NCBI RefSeq assembly: GCF_000955975.1
Contig: NZ_JYJF01000004.1
Coordinates: 62,001 to 126,000, forward strand
Length of the DNA: 64,000 nt
Direction of reading: 5' to 3'
Source of the DNA: Saccharothrix sp. ST-888
Lineage (GTDB): Bacteria; Actinomycetota; Actinomycetes; Streptomycetales; Streptomycetaceae
Shown here in pieces: positions 52,476 through 60,334 of this stretch. The notes below the pieces were generated by a model. That model searched no databases. It was given only the letters and a program-made list of their open reading frames with translations, and was not told where the DNA came from. Made by a program: the position numbers and the translations under genes. The first letter of the stretch is position 1; every line of letters starts with the position of its first letter.

Positions 52476-53162
52476 TCAGGCCATCCAGAAGAAGACGGCG
52501 GTCATCCGCTTCTCCTCCAGGGTGCTGCCCCAGTACTCGGTGGCGCTGTGGATCATGTTGGAGGTGTAGAGCAGCAGCCGGTTGTACTTGTTCGCCACCC
52601 GGACGTCCTCGGTGAAGGCGTCCGGGGAGACGAAGCGGGTGCCCAGGGCCTCCACCAGGTTGGTGTGCGGGGCGGTCACCATGTTGCCGCCGAGCGTGCC
52701 GCCGGGCATGTTCTGCCGGTAGAAGCTGGTGCCGCAGTCCCTGGGCACGTCCGGGTTGAGGTAGAGCACCGCGGCGTACCGGCACAGCGCGCGCGAGTCG
52801 GTGTGCGGGCGGACCTCGCCCTCGTCCCGGCCGACCACCTGGATGCAGTTGTGGTTGAGGGTGGCGCCGCCGGGGGCACTCTCCTGCCAGAGCCTGCGCG
52901 CGCCGGTCGCCTTCATCACCTGCCGCTCGATCCGGGCGAGTTCCTCCGGCTCGAGTCCGGGCATGGTGCGCAGCCCGGGCCAGGTCTCGGGCTTGTACGG
53001 GTAGCCCTCGGTCCAGTCGTCCTTGGCCAGGCAGCGCGCCCGCACGGCGTCCACGTCGGGGAGCACGTTGTCGAGCACCCAGTAGTCCCGCCCTGGTGTG
53101 GGCTTGCGGTAGGGGAGGACCGGGAGAGCCGGGGTCCTCTGCGGCCTCGGGGGCATTGGCAT
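52476..53162 (-). CDS. Fe(II)/2-oxoglutarate-dioxygenase-like protein
   Basis: The 228-residue protein has a double-stranded-helix oxygenase pattern: HTDSRAL (HxD) followed by AVLYLNPD and the distal histidine in SNMIHSATEYWG with a later arginine in LEEKRMTAVFFW. These are the iron-binding triad and 2-oxoglutarate contact of this superfamily, close to the DUF6445 group. The substrate is unknown. The start is uncertain (ATG 53162 or 53156), and no ribosome binding site is visible, so the transcript could be leaderless. Confidence 0.65.
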   Translation of the reverse strand: MPMPPRPQRTPALPVLPYRKPTPGRDYWVLDNVLPDVDAVRARCLAKDDWTEGYPYKPETWPGLRTMPGLEPEELARIERQVMKATGARRLWQESAPGGATLNHNCIQVVGRDEGEVRPHTDSRALCRYAAVLYLNPDVPRDCGTSFYRQNMPGGTLGGNMVTAPHTNLVEALGTRFVSPDAFTEDVRVANKYNRLLLYTSNMIHSATEYWGSTLEEKRMTAVFFWMA

Positions 53163-53207
53163 GGGCAGACCATACAGTTCGGGCCTGTCACGGCACTCCC
53201 GCGAGAT

Positions 53208-53229
53208 GGTCAACTTTCGGTCAACTCAA
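53208..53229. promoter_or_regulatory. PHO-box-like 11-bp direct repeat
   Basis: GGTCAACTTTC is followed at once by GGTCAACTCAA, giving two 11-bp direct units that share GGTCAACT. This spacing and the core GGTCA resemble PhoP-binding direct repeat units in Streptomyces, though later positions diverge. It lies between the oxygenase and DedA genes, which are divergent. Confidence 0.35.
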
Positions 53230-53314
53230 GGGCGTTGGCTCTTCTCTTGGTGAATGCTTTACCATTTCATTGCACAAGCCATGCCGACCGCACCGTCCGT
53301 CAGGAGTTCAGCGC

Positions 53315-53977
53315 GTGACCAGCCTCTCCCTCGGCCCGTCCTGGCTCGATCCCACGACCCTGATCTCCACCTTCGGCCTGCTCGGCATCCTGGCGATCGT
53401 GTTCGCCGAGTCCGGCCTGCTGATCGGCTTCTTCCTGCCCGGTGACTCGCTCCTCTTCACGGCCGGCCTGCTGGTCGCCGACGGCACCTGCCTCAGCCGG
53501 CCGCTCTGGCTGGTCTGCCTGTTGATCGTCGCCGCGGCCGTCGCCGGTGACCAGGTCGGCTACCTGTTCGGGCGGAAGGTGGGCCCCGGTCTCTTCCGGC
53601 GCCCGGACTCGCGCCTCTTCAAGCAGGAGAACGTGGAGAAGGCGAGCGCCTTCTTCGACCGGCACGGCCCCAAGGCGATCGTGCTGGCCAGGTTCGTCCC
53701 GATCGTCCGCACCTTCACCCCGATCATCGCGGGCGTGAGCCGGATGAACTACCGGACCTTCGTCGTCCACAACGTGATCGGCGGTCTGCTCTGGGGCGGC
53801 GGCGTCACCGTCCTCGGTTACGCGCTCGGCCGGGTGGCCTTCGTCCGGGACAACATCGAGGCGATCCTGGTCGCCATCGTCCTGGTGTCGGTGGTGCCGG
53901 TCGTCGTCGAACTGCTGCGGGCCCGCCAGGCGGCCCGCGCGGCCGAGGACCGGCGGGTGGACGAGTTGGTCGACTGA
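53315..53977 (+). CDS. DedA-family membrane protein
   Basis: The 220-residue protein has the DedA/SNARE-associated layout: FAESGLLIGFFLPGDSLLFTAG near the N-terminus, GDQVGYLFGRKVG, and the conserved RFVPIVRTFTPIIAGVSRMNYRTF block near 130-152, with four to six membrane segments. DedA proteins act as phospholipid scramblases or flippases for undecaprenyl phosphate recycling. The GTG follows CAGGAG. Confidence 0.9.
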   Translation: MTSLSLGPSWLDPTTLISTFGLLGILAIVFAESGLLIGFFLPGDSLLFTAGLLVADGTCLSRPLWLVCLLIVAAAVAGDQVGYLFGRKVGPGLFRRPDSRLFKQENVEKASAFFDRHGPKAIVLARFVPIVRTFTPIIAGVSRMNYRTFVVHNVIGGLLWGGGVTVLGYALGRVAFVRDNIEAILVAIVLVSVVPVVVELLRARQAARAAEDRRVDELVD

Positions 53978-54089
53978 CCGCGGCAGAGACTGCCGCTCCG
54001 TACATGTGCGTTCGCGCGTTCGATCAGGCAAGGTGGGACAAAAGATCACATCGGTGGCCGGACGCCACCGGGGGCGGCGAGGAGTGGTA

Positions 54090-55853
54090 GTGCCTAAGCG
54101 GGGCCGGGGCCGGGGCCGATCGGGCGGCGGCAAGAAGGTCAGGGGCGGGCGGTCGGTCAGACCGGCGCCGAAGCCCGTACCACCGCGCGAGGCGCCACCC
54201 ACCGAGGGCCTGCTCGGCTCCGCCGCGCCGCCCGTCGAGCGGCCCACCGTCATCCCGCTCGCGCCGCCCCCGGTCGAGACCGAGGGACTGCTGCGCCCCG
54301 GCGAGCCCGAGCCGCAGGACGCCCGGCCGCCGGGCGCCGCCGAGGACACCCTCACCCCCGAGGTCTGGCGCGCGGTCGGCTACGGCCTGCCCACCGGCCT
54401 GTCCGTGCCCACCCTCAGCCCCGGTGCCCCCGGCGCCGCACCCTGGCCCGACCGGATGCGCACCCTGCTGCGCACGCCCATGGCCGAGCGCCCCGCCTAC
54501 GAGCGCACCCAGCGCGAGCAGAAGCCCGAGGCGGCGGTCAGGAACATCCCGCGCATCCTCGACCTGACGCTCCGGATCGCCGAACTGCTGCTCGCCACCG
54601 GCGAGGCCGCCGAGGACGTCGAGGCCGCGATGCTCGGCATCGCCCACGCGTACGGGCTCGACCACTGCGAACCGCAGGTCACCTTCACCCTGATCGGGAT
54701 CTCCCACCAGCCGTCGCTGGTCGAGCCCCCGGTCACGGCGGACCGGGTGGTCCGCCGCCGGACCACCGACTACAACCGGCTCGCCGCCGTCTACAAGCTG
54801 GTCGGGGACATCACCGCGGAGAAGATCTCGGTCAACGACGCCTACCGCCGGCTCGCCGAGATCCGCCGCAACCGCCACCCGTACCCGACCTGGCTGCTCT
54901 CCCTGGCCACCGGACTGCTGGCCGGTGCGGCCTCGTTCCTGGTCGGCGGACGGCTGGACGCCAGGGCCTGGCTGGTCTTCGCCAACGCCTTCGTCGCCGC
55001 CATCCTCGGCGACCGGCTGGCCGCGCTGATCGCCCGGCGCGGCCTGCCGGAGTTCTACCAGTTCGTGATCGCCGCGATGCCGGCCGCGACCTCCGGCGTC
55101 ATCCTCTCGCTCTACCACTCCAGCCTGCGCGGCTCCGTGGTCATCACCGGTGGACTCTTCGCGCTGCTGCCCGGACGCGCCCTGGTCGCCGCCGTGCAGG
55201 ACGGCCTCACCGGCTTCTACATCACCGCCGCCGCCCGGCTGCTGGAAGTCCTCTACCTGGTCGCGGGCATCATCATCGGCGTCATGCTGGTCATCTATCT
55301 CGGGCTGAACTTCGGCGCCCGCCTCAACCCGAGCGAGAGCCTGGCCGGCTTCAGCCACCCGCCGGTGCAGCTGCTCGCCGCGATCGTGCTGACCGTCGCC
55401 TTCGCCGTGCTGCTCCAGACCGGCCGCAGAAACCTTCCGCTGGTCGCCCTCAACAGCTGCGTGGGCTGGTCCACCTACGGTGTGCTCACCCAGAACGCCA
55501 GCGTCTCCCCGATCGTGGCCACCGGTGTCGCCGCGGGCCTGGTCGGCCTGTTCGGCCAGCTGATGGCCCGCTACCGCAACGCCTCCTCGCTGCCGTACGT
55601 GACGGCCGCGATCGGCCCGCTGATGCCCGGTTCGGCGATCTACCTCGGCATGCTCTCCTTCACCCAGAACGAGCCCGTCTCCGGTCTGGTCGCGGTCGGC
55701 CGGGCCGCCGCGCTGGCGCTGGCCCTGGCCGTCGGGGTGAACCTCGGCGGTGAGATCGCCCGGCTCTTCCTCAAACGGCCGGGCGTCGAGCAGCCCCTGG
55801 CACCCGCACTGAGGGTGCCGCGCCGCGCCGCCAAACGCACCCGGGGATTCTGA
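54090..55853 (+). CDS. Threonine/serine exporter family protein (ThrE)
   Basis: The 587-residue protein has an Arg/Lys-rich and Pro-rich cytoplasmic head of about 150 residues, the ThrE N-terminal domain (LRIAELLLATGEAAEDVEAAMLGIAHAYGL...) and a C-terminal half with about ten transmembrane helices ending near 565. ThrE exports threonine and serine in Corynebacterium. The GTG at 54090 is preferred for GAGGAG 4 to 5 bases upstream; the frame is open to 54006. Confidence 0.85.
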   Translation: MPKRGRGRGRSGGGKKVRGGRSVRPAPKPVPPREAPPTEGLLGSAAPPVERPTVIPLAPPPVETEGLLRPGEPEPQDARPPGAAEDTLTPEVWRAVGYGLPTGLSVPTLSPGAPGAAPWPDRMRTLLRTPMAERPAYERTQREQKPEAAVRNIPRILDLTLRIAELLLATGEAAEDVEAAMLGIAHAYGLDHCEPQVTFTLIGISHQPSLVEPPVTADRVVRRRTTDYNRLAAVYKLVGDITAEKISVNDAYRRLAEIRRNRHPYPTWLLSLATGLLAGAASFLVGGRLDARAWLVFANAFVAAILGDRLAALIARRGLPEFYQFVIAAMPAATSGVILSLYHSSLRGSVVITGGLFALLPGRALVAAVQDGLTGFYITAAARLLEVLYLVAGIIIGVMLVIYLGLNFGARLNPSESLAGFSHPPVQLLAAIVLTVAFAVLLQTGRRNLPLVALNSCVGWSTYGVLTQNASVSPIVATGVAAGLVGLFGQLMARYRNASSLPYVTAAIGPLMPGSAIYLGMLSFTQNEPVSGLVAVGRAAALALALAVGVNLGGEIARLFLKRPGVEQPLAPALRVPRRAAKRTRGF

Positions 55854-55908
55854 CCACGCGTTAGCCGGGCGACACCCGGAGCACCACGGAACGAAGGCAC
55901 CGCCACCC

Positions 55909-57087
55909 ATGACCAGCACGCTGTTGGACGGCTACCGCACCCATGTCGTCGCCGCGCACAAGCAACCGCTGTTCCTGCTGCTGGTCGGGTTCATCTGCTC
56001 GTTCGTGATGATCAGGTTCAGCGTCCGGATGATCCGCGCCAAGGTCCGCTGGTGGCCTGGCAACATCACGCCCGGCGGCCTGCACATCCACCACATGGTC
56101 TTCGGGCTCGGCTTCCTGCTGGTCGGCGGCATCGGTGTGTTCGCCACCAACGGCGGCCACCCCTGGATCAACTGGTTCGGCCTCGTGTTCGGGATCGGCT
56201 GCGGACTGGTGCTGGACGAGTTCGCGCTGATCCTGCACCTGGACGACGTCTACTGGAGCGAGCAGGGACGCAAGTCCGTGGACGCCGTCATCCTCGGCAT
56301 CCTGGGCACCGCCCTGCTGCTCACCGGGTACGTGCCGCTCGGGGTGGTGCCCGGCCAGACCACGCCCGCGGGGTCGGGCCGGTGGGGACTGGTCGCGGTG
56401 ATCTCGGTGAACGCCCTGGTGTCGGTCGCGGCTCTGCTCAAGGGCAAGATGTGGACCGGACTGCTCGGCATGCTGGTGCCCGGTCTCTCCTGGATCGGCG
56501 CCATCCGGCTGGCCCGGCCGAACAGCCCGTGGGCCCGCTGGTGGTACCCCGCCAGGCCGCGCCGCGAGGCGCGCGCGCTGCGGCGCGAGCGTCTGCTGCA
56601 CCAGCGCGCGGACCGAGCGCGCACCTGGCTCTTCGACCTGATCGCCGGAGCGCCGGACAAGGTCCCGGCGCACCACACCGCCACCCACCGCGTCGCCGAG
56701 CGGATGGCCGCCCGGGCCACCGCCCATCTCGACGCGCACGCGGCCCGGTCCCTCGCCCGCCGCTCCGCCCGCCTGGCCGACCGCCGCTCGGGCGCCCCGT
56801 CCACCTCGGCCCTGCCGGCCGCCGCCTCCACCGCGACCGACCCGGAGCGGCAGGGACGGGCCCAGCAGCGCCGCCGTACGGTGCGCGCCGGGCGCAGCCG
56901 CAGCTACGCGGTCCGCCCGCCGCTCCAGCCCGGCCGGCCGGTGGCCGCCGGTGACCGCCGCACCAGCGGGGCGGGCGGTGCGTCCGGCGGCAGGCACGGT
57001 GCGCCGAGCGCCGTCGGTCCGGACGTGCGCGCCCCCTACCGCCGCTCCAGGTTCCCCCGGCTGCCCCACCCGGCCCCCCGGCGCTGA
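55909..57087 (+). CDS. Integral membrane protein with long basic cytoplasmic tail
   Basis: The 392-residue protein has about five to six transmembrane helices in residues 20-200, with a conserved-looking ITPGGLHIHHMVFGLG segment containing three histidines, and LDEFALILHLDDVYW. Such positions suggest metal or lipid head-group contact, but no family function is known. The second half is a 190-residue Arg/Ala-rich cytoplasmic tail with likely nucleic-acid or membrane contact. It follows ThrE by 55 bp and may be co-transcribed. Confidence 0.7.
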   Translation: MTSTLLDGYRTHVVAAHKQPLFLLLVGFICSFVMIRFSVRMIRAKVRWWPGNITPGGLHIHHMVFGLGFLLVGGIGVFATNGGHPWINWFGLVFGIGCGLVLDEFALILHLDDVYWSEQGRKSVDAVILGILGTALLLTGYVPLGVVPGQTTPAGSGRWGLVAVISVNALVSVAALLKGKMWTGLLGMLVPGLSWIGAIRLARPNSPWARWWYPARPRREARALRRERLLHQRADRARTWLFDLIAGAPDKVPAHHTATHRVAERMAARATAHLDAHAARSLARRSARLADRRSGAPSTSALPAAASTATDPERQGRAQQRRRTVRAGRSRSYAVRPPLQPGRPVAAGDRRTSGAGGASGGRHGAPSAVGPDVRAPYRRSRFPRLPHPAPRR

Positions 57088-57218
57088 CCGCACGGCCGAT
57101 GCCCATCGCGCGTTCGCCGAAGGGAAACTGGCGCAGGGTCGGCAGATCCGACATCTCACCCGACAGGACGCACAGGGCTGGCGCCGGTCCGTTGCGAGGT
57201 TTGAGAGCATTACGGAAA

Positions 57219-57234
57219 GTGACCTGATTGTCAC
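57219..57234. promoter_or_regulatory. AfsQ1-box-like inverted repeat upstream of the NlpC/P60 gene
   Basis: GTGAC-CTGATT-GTCAC fits the pattern GTnAC-n6-GTnAC reported for the response regulator AfsQ1, and is at the same time a perfect 5-6-5 inverted repeat. It lies 50 bp upstream of the gene start. It is not a Crp site because the GTGA/TCAC halves are 8, not 6, bases apart. Confidence 0.4.
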
Positions 57235-57284
57235 GTGATGGGATATTCGATGGAACGTCAGACGTCGTGAGAGAGGGCTCGCCC

Positions 57285-58526
57285 ATGGCACGCAGACTCC
57301 TGCCGACGCTCCTGCTGTCGCTCTCGGGCCTGCTCGGCCTGCTTCCCACGGCCGCCGCGGCGCCGAGCACCAGGGCCATCGCCCCCGCGCTGCCCCTGCC
57401 GGCGGTCGCTGCGGACGACCCCTACCCCTCGGCCGACCACGTCGCCCAGGCCGAGGCCGACGCCACCGTGAAGGCCGGCTCCAGCGCGGCGATCGAAGCC
57501 CGGCTGACCGCCGCGCAGACCGAACTCGCGGACGCGGGCCGGGCCGCCGAGCAGGCGGTGGAGGCCTACAACGGCGCACAGGCGCGGCTGGCCAAGGCCC
57601 GCACCGAGTCGGCCGCCGCCGCCCGGCGCGCCGCCGCGGCCGAGGTGGACCGTACCGACGCGGCCGAACGCGCCGCCCAGCTGGCGGCCGAGACCTACCG
57701 TCAGGGCACCAGTGCCGAACTCTCCGCGATCAACGCCCTGCTCGGCTCCAAGGGCCCGCGCGCCGCCGGCGACCAGGCCACCGCCGTCGGCGTGGCCGGG
57801 GCCCGTACCCGGGAGATCCTGGACACGGCCACCGCCGCCGTCGCGGCCGCCGCCCGTACTTCCGCCGCCGCCCACGAGGCCGAGCAGGCCGCCGTCCGCG
57901 CCACCGAGGCCGTCCGGGAGGCCAAGGAGCAGACGCAGCGCAGGCTCGCCGCCCAGCAAGCGCAGGTCGCCGAGATCGCTGACCGTCGCGAGCACCTGCT
58001 CGCCGAACTGGCCGCCGCCCGCAACACCGCCGTCGAGCTGGAGCGGCAGCGGCGCGAGGCCCTGGAGTCGATCGCCGAGCGCGCGGCGGAGGAGGCGGCC
58101 AGGGCGGCTGCCGAGGCCGTGGCCGCGGCACCGAACCCGTCGGCCGACAGTGCCTGGTCGGCCGGGGGTGCGGAGGGCGTCATCGCCTTCGCCCGTTCCA
58201 AGATCGGACTGCCGTACATCTGGGGCGGCGAGGGCCCGGCCGGGTACGACTGCTCCGGGCTGACCATGATGGCCTGGCAGCGGGGCGGCAAGCCGCTCAC
58301 CCACTTCGCGGCCACCCAGTACGCCGAGTCCACCCCGATCGGATACCACCAACTCCGGCCCGGCGACCTGGTGTTCTGGACTCACACCGGCCGTGCCGCC
58401 GACATCTACCACGTGGCCATCTACATCGGCGACGACCAGATGATCGAGGCCCCGCGCCCCGGTATGGCGATCAAGCAGGCCAGCCTCTGGATCATGGGCC
58501 GCCCGGACTTCTACGGCCGTCCGTAG
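57285..58526 (+). CDS. Secreted NlpC/P60 peptidoglycan endopeptidase
   Basis: The 413-residue protein has a Sec signal (residues 1-26, MARRLLPTLLLSLSGLLGLLPTAAAA), a long Ala/Glu-rich coiled coil at about 45-285, and a C-terminal NlpC/P60 domain with catalytic Cys 323 in YDCSGL and His 376 in YHVAIYIG. It should cut D-glutamyl-meso-diaminopimelate or related bonds in cell-wall peptides, as RipA-type enzymes do. The coiled coil probably holds the enzyme inactive or binds partners. ATG 57285 follows GAGAGAGGG; the frame is open to 57228. Confidence 0.9.
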   Translation: MARRLLPTLLLSLSGLLGLLPTAAAAPSTRAIAPALPLPAVAADDPYPSADHVAQAEADATVKAGSSAAIEARLTAAQTELADAGRAAEQAVEAYNGAQARLAKARTESAAAARRAAAAEVDRTDAAERAAQLAAETYRQGTSAELSAINALLGSKGPRAAGDQATAVGVAGARTREILDTATAAVAAAARTSAAAHEAEQAAVRATEAVREAKEQTQRRLAAQQAQVAEIADRREHLLAELAAARNTAVELERQRREALESIAERAAEEAARAAAEAVAAAPNPSADSAWSAGGAEGVIAFARSKIGLPYIWGGEGPAGYDCSGLTMMAWQRGGKPLTHFAATQYAESTPIGYHQLRPGDLVFWTHTGRAADIYHVAIYIGDDQMIEAPRPGMAIKQASLWIMGRPDFYGRP

Positions 58527-58755
58527 GCGATCCGGTAGGTCCCTGAACCCTGCGGTCGGGTCGTCGGTGGGCCGGGCGGCCGAGGTGGCGAACGCTTCCG
58601 GACGACCCGGCAGGCGGCGGACCGTTCGTCGGGACCGGGGCCCCGGGCTCGGCCGGCTCCGACGGGACCCGGGCGCGTTCCCTCCCCGAAGAGCAGATCG
58701 TGGTGAGGTTTCCCGCATGTGGTCGCAACCCCGGGGGGTGCCGCACGTCTGGTGG

Positions 58756-58774
58756 GTTGAAGGCGCCCTTCAAC
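58756..58774. promoter_or_regulatory. Palindrome upstream of the small secreted protein gene
   Basis: GTTGAAGG-CGC-CCTTCAAC is a perfect 8-3-8 inverted repeat ending 44 bp before the start codon. It may be an operator; no consensus is recognised. Confidence 0.4.
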
Positions 58775-58818
58775 TGTTGTCCCAGACCGTGTTTCCGTCA
58801 CTTGCTCGGGAGAGTCCC

Positions 58819-59145
58819 ATGTCTGTGCACGCCAAGTCCAACTACCGCCCCCGCCCCCGGGTCCTGGCCGTCGCCACCGGTGTCGCGCTGCTGCTGGGCG
58901 GCGGATTCGCCGCCCAGGCCGTCGCCCACTCCGGCGTGCAGCCGGCCCCCGCCGCGCCGAAGGTCACCACGACCGGCGACGCGGCCCCGCAGGTCGTGTC
59001 GACGCCCGACGGCTCGAAGCCCGCCGGTGCCCCGAAGGTCGTCGAGGCGGGTAGGCCGGCCGAGGTGGTCAAGCCCGGCGCCGGGTCCGCCCCGGCCGAG
59101 AACGCGCCCCGGGTGATCCAGCCGGGCAGTGGAGTGAAGAAGTAG
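58819..59145 (+). CDS. Small secreted or membrane-anchored Pro/Val-rich protein
   Basis: The 108-residue protein has a basic start, one hydrophobic segment at about 17-36 (LAVATGVALLLGGGFAAQAVAHS) and a Pro/Ala/Val-rich extracellular tail of repeated KVT/KVVE/EVVKPG-like units. The hydrophobic segment may be a signal peptide or an anchor. GGGAG precedes the ATG. It lies 75 bp upstream of an ECF sigma operon and could be part of its output. Function unknown. Confidence 0.65.
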   Translation: MSVHAKSNYRPRPRVLAVATGVALLLGGGFAAQAVAHSGVQPAPAAPKVTTTGDAAPQVVSTPDGSKPAGAPKVVEAGRPAEVVKPGAGSAPAENAPRVIQPGSGVKK

Positions 59146-59220
59146 CAGCAGCGGCAGCACCACGGGGCGGGCCGGCCTCTCCGCAGGCCCGCCCGCCCCT
59201 CCCGCAACGGATCGAGGCCC

Positions 59221-59862
59221 ATGCAGTACGCCATCCCCGCAGCGCCGCCCTGGTGGTCCGGTCTGCTACCCCGCATGTCCCGGACGTCCCGGGTGCCCCG
59301 CCTGTCCCGGACCGAGGACGTGCCGGTGCAGGGGCGTCAGCTGCGGGCACTCGGTTCGCCGTACGACGACGGGCCGCCGCCCACGCTGCCCGAGCTGTAC
59401 CGGGCGCGGCGGCTCGACATGGTGCGGCTCGCGCTCTTCCTGGTGGACGATCTGCACACCGCCGAGGACGTCGTCCAGGACGCCTTCGCCGCCGTCTGCC
59501 GCACGCACGGCACCTCGCTGGACGGGCTCCAGGACCCCGGGGCCTACCTGCACACCGCCGTGGTCAACGCAGCCCGCTCCGTGCTGCGCAGACGTCGCAC
59601 CGCGCGTGCCTACACCCCGCCCCACCAGGGGTACGGGCCGCCCGTCGACGAGGGCCTGCTGCTCGCCGAGGAGCACCGCCAAGTCATCGACGCCATGGCA
59701 CAGTTGACGCAGCGCCAGCGTGAGGTACTGGTGCTGCGCTACTGGTCGGAGCTGACCGAGGCGCAGATCGCGCAGACGCTCGGGCTGTCGCGCGGCACGG
59801 TGAAGTCCACCGCGAGCCGCGCGCTGGACGCCCTGGAGAAGAAGCTGGGGGCGAGCCGATGA
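59221..59862 (+). CDS. ECF-type sigma factor (SigE-like group)
   Basis: The 213-residue protein has sigma region 2 (LYRARRLDMVRLALFLVDDLHTAEDVVQDAFAAVCRTHG...DPGAYLHTAVVNAARSVLRRRR) and region 4 (LTQRQREVLVLRYWSELTEAQIAQTLGLSRGTVKSTASRALDALEKKL). This matches the SigE family of actinobacterial ECF factors that are paired with single-pass membrane proteins. The N-terminal 40 residues are less conserved and the true start may be later. The stop overlaps the next start by ATGA. Confidence 0.85.
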   Translation: MQYAIPAAPPWWSGLLPRMSRTSRVPRLSRTEDVPVQGRQLRALGSPYDDGPPPTLPELYRARRLDMVRLALFLVDDLHTAEDVVQDAFAAVCRTHGTSLDGLQDPGAYLHTAVVNAARSVLRRRRTARAYTPPHQGYGPPVDEGLLLAEEHRQVIDAMAQLTQRQREVLVLRYWSELTEAQIAQTLGLSRGTVKSTASRALDALEKKLGASR

Positions 59863-60200
59863 GGCCGGACGCCGAAGACCGCCGGTCCGCGACCGAGGAC
59901 CGGCTGCGCGCCGCGCTGGCCGCCCGCGCCGCGCTCGTCACGCACCGCGAGCTGCGCCCCGAGGCGCCCCCGCAGGGGCGCAGTTGGGGAGTGCGCCGGG
60001 TGCGCAGGGTCGCCTTCGCCGCGCTCGGTGTGGCCGCTGCCGTGGTGGCCGTGTGCCTGCTGGTGCTGCTGCCCGGCAGCCCGGCGGACCCGGCTCCGAC
60101 GCCGCCCGCCCACGCCCCGGGCATCAGTGAACCCCCGCCGTCCGCACCGACGAGCCCGGTCAGCCCGTCCAGTGCGGACCCCCGGGTGACCCGGCCATAG
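59859..60200 (+). CDS. Small single-pass membrane protein coupled to the ECF sigma gene
   Basis: The 113-residue protein has a charged cytoplasmic part (RRSATEDRLRAALAARAALVTHRELRPEAPP), one transmembrane helix at about 51-72 (VAFAALGVAAAVVAVCLLVLLPG) and a Pro/Ser-rich outer tail. Translational coupling to the sigma gene suggests it controls that factor, but it lacks a zinc-dependent anti-sigma motif. Confidence 0.75.
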   Translation: MRPDAEDRRSATEDRLRAALAARAALVTHRELRPEAPPQGRSWGVRRVRRVAFAALGVAAAVVAVCLLVLLPGSPADPAPTPPAHAPGISEPPPSAPTSPVSPSSADPRVTRP

Positions 60201-60321
60201 CCTCAGTGCGGACTGCCTCCCGGCGCCGACGGCTGAGAGCTGTCCCGGGGCAGTGCGGCGAAGGCTCCGCATGGTCAAAGAGCAGGTAAAAAAACCTGGT
60301 GCAGAAGCGCGAAAGGCCGAC

Positions 60322-60327
60322 GTACGG
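60322..60327 (+). promoter_or_regulatory. Candidate -10 for a leaderless Eis-like transcript
   Basis: TACGGT ends 7 bases before the ATG at 60335, so transcription would begin at or next to the start codon. No ribosome binding site precedes the ATG, which supports leaderless translation. The -35 region is poor. Confidence 0.35.
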
Positions 60328-60334
60328 TGGCCGA

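Noticed and set aside
57219..57234. Possible Crp-binding site
   Set aside because: Half-sites GTGA and TCAC are separated by 8 bases instead of 6, so the AfsQ1-type reading fits better.
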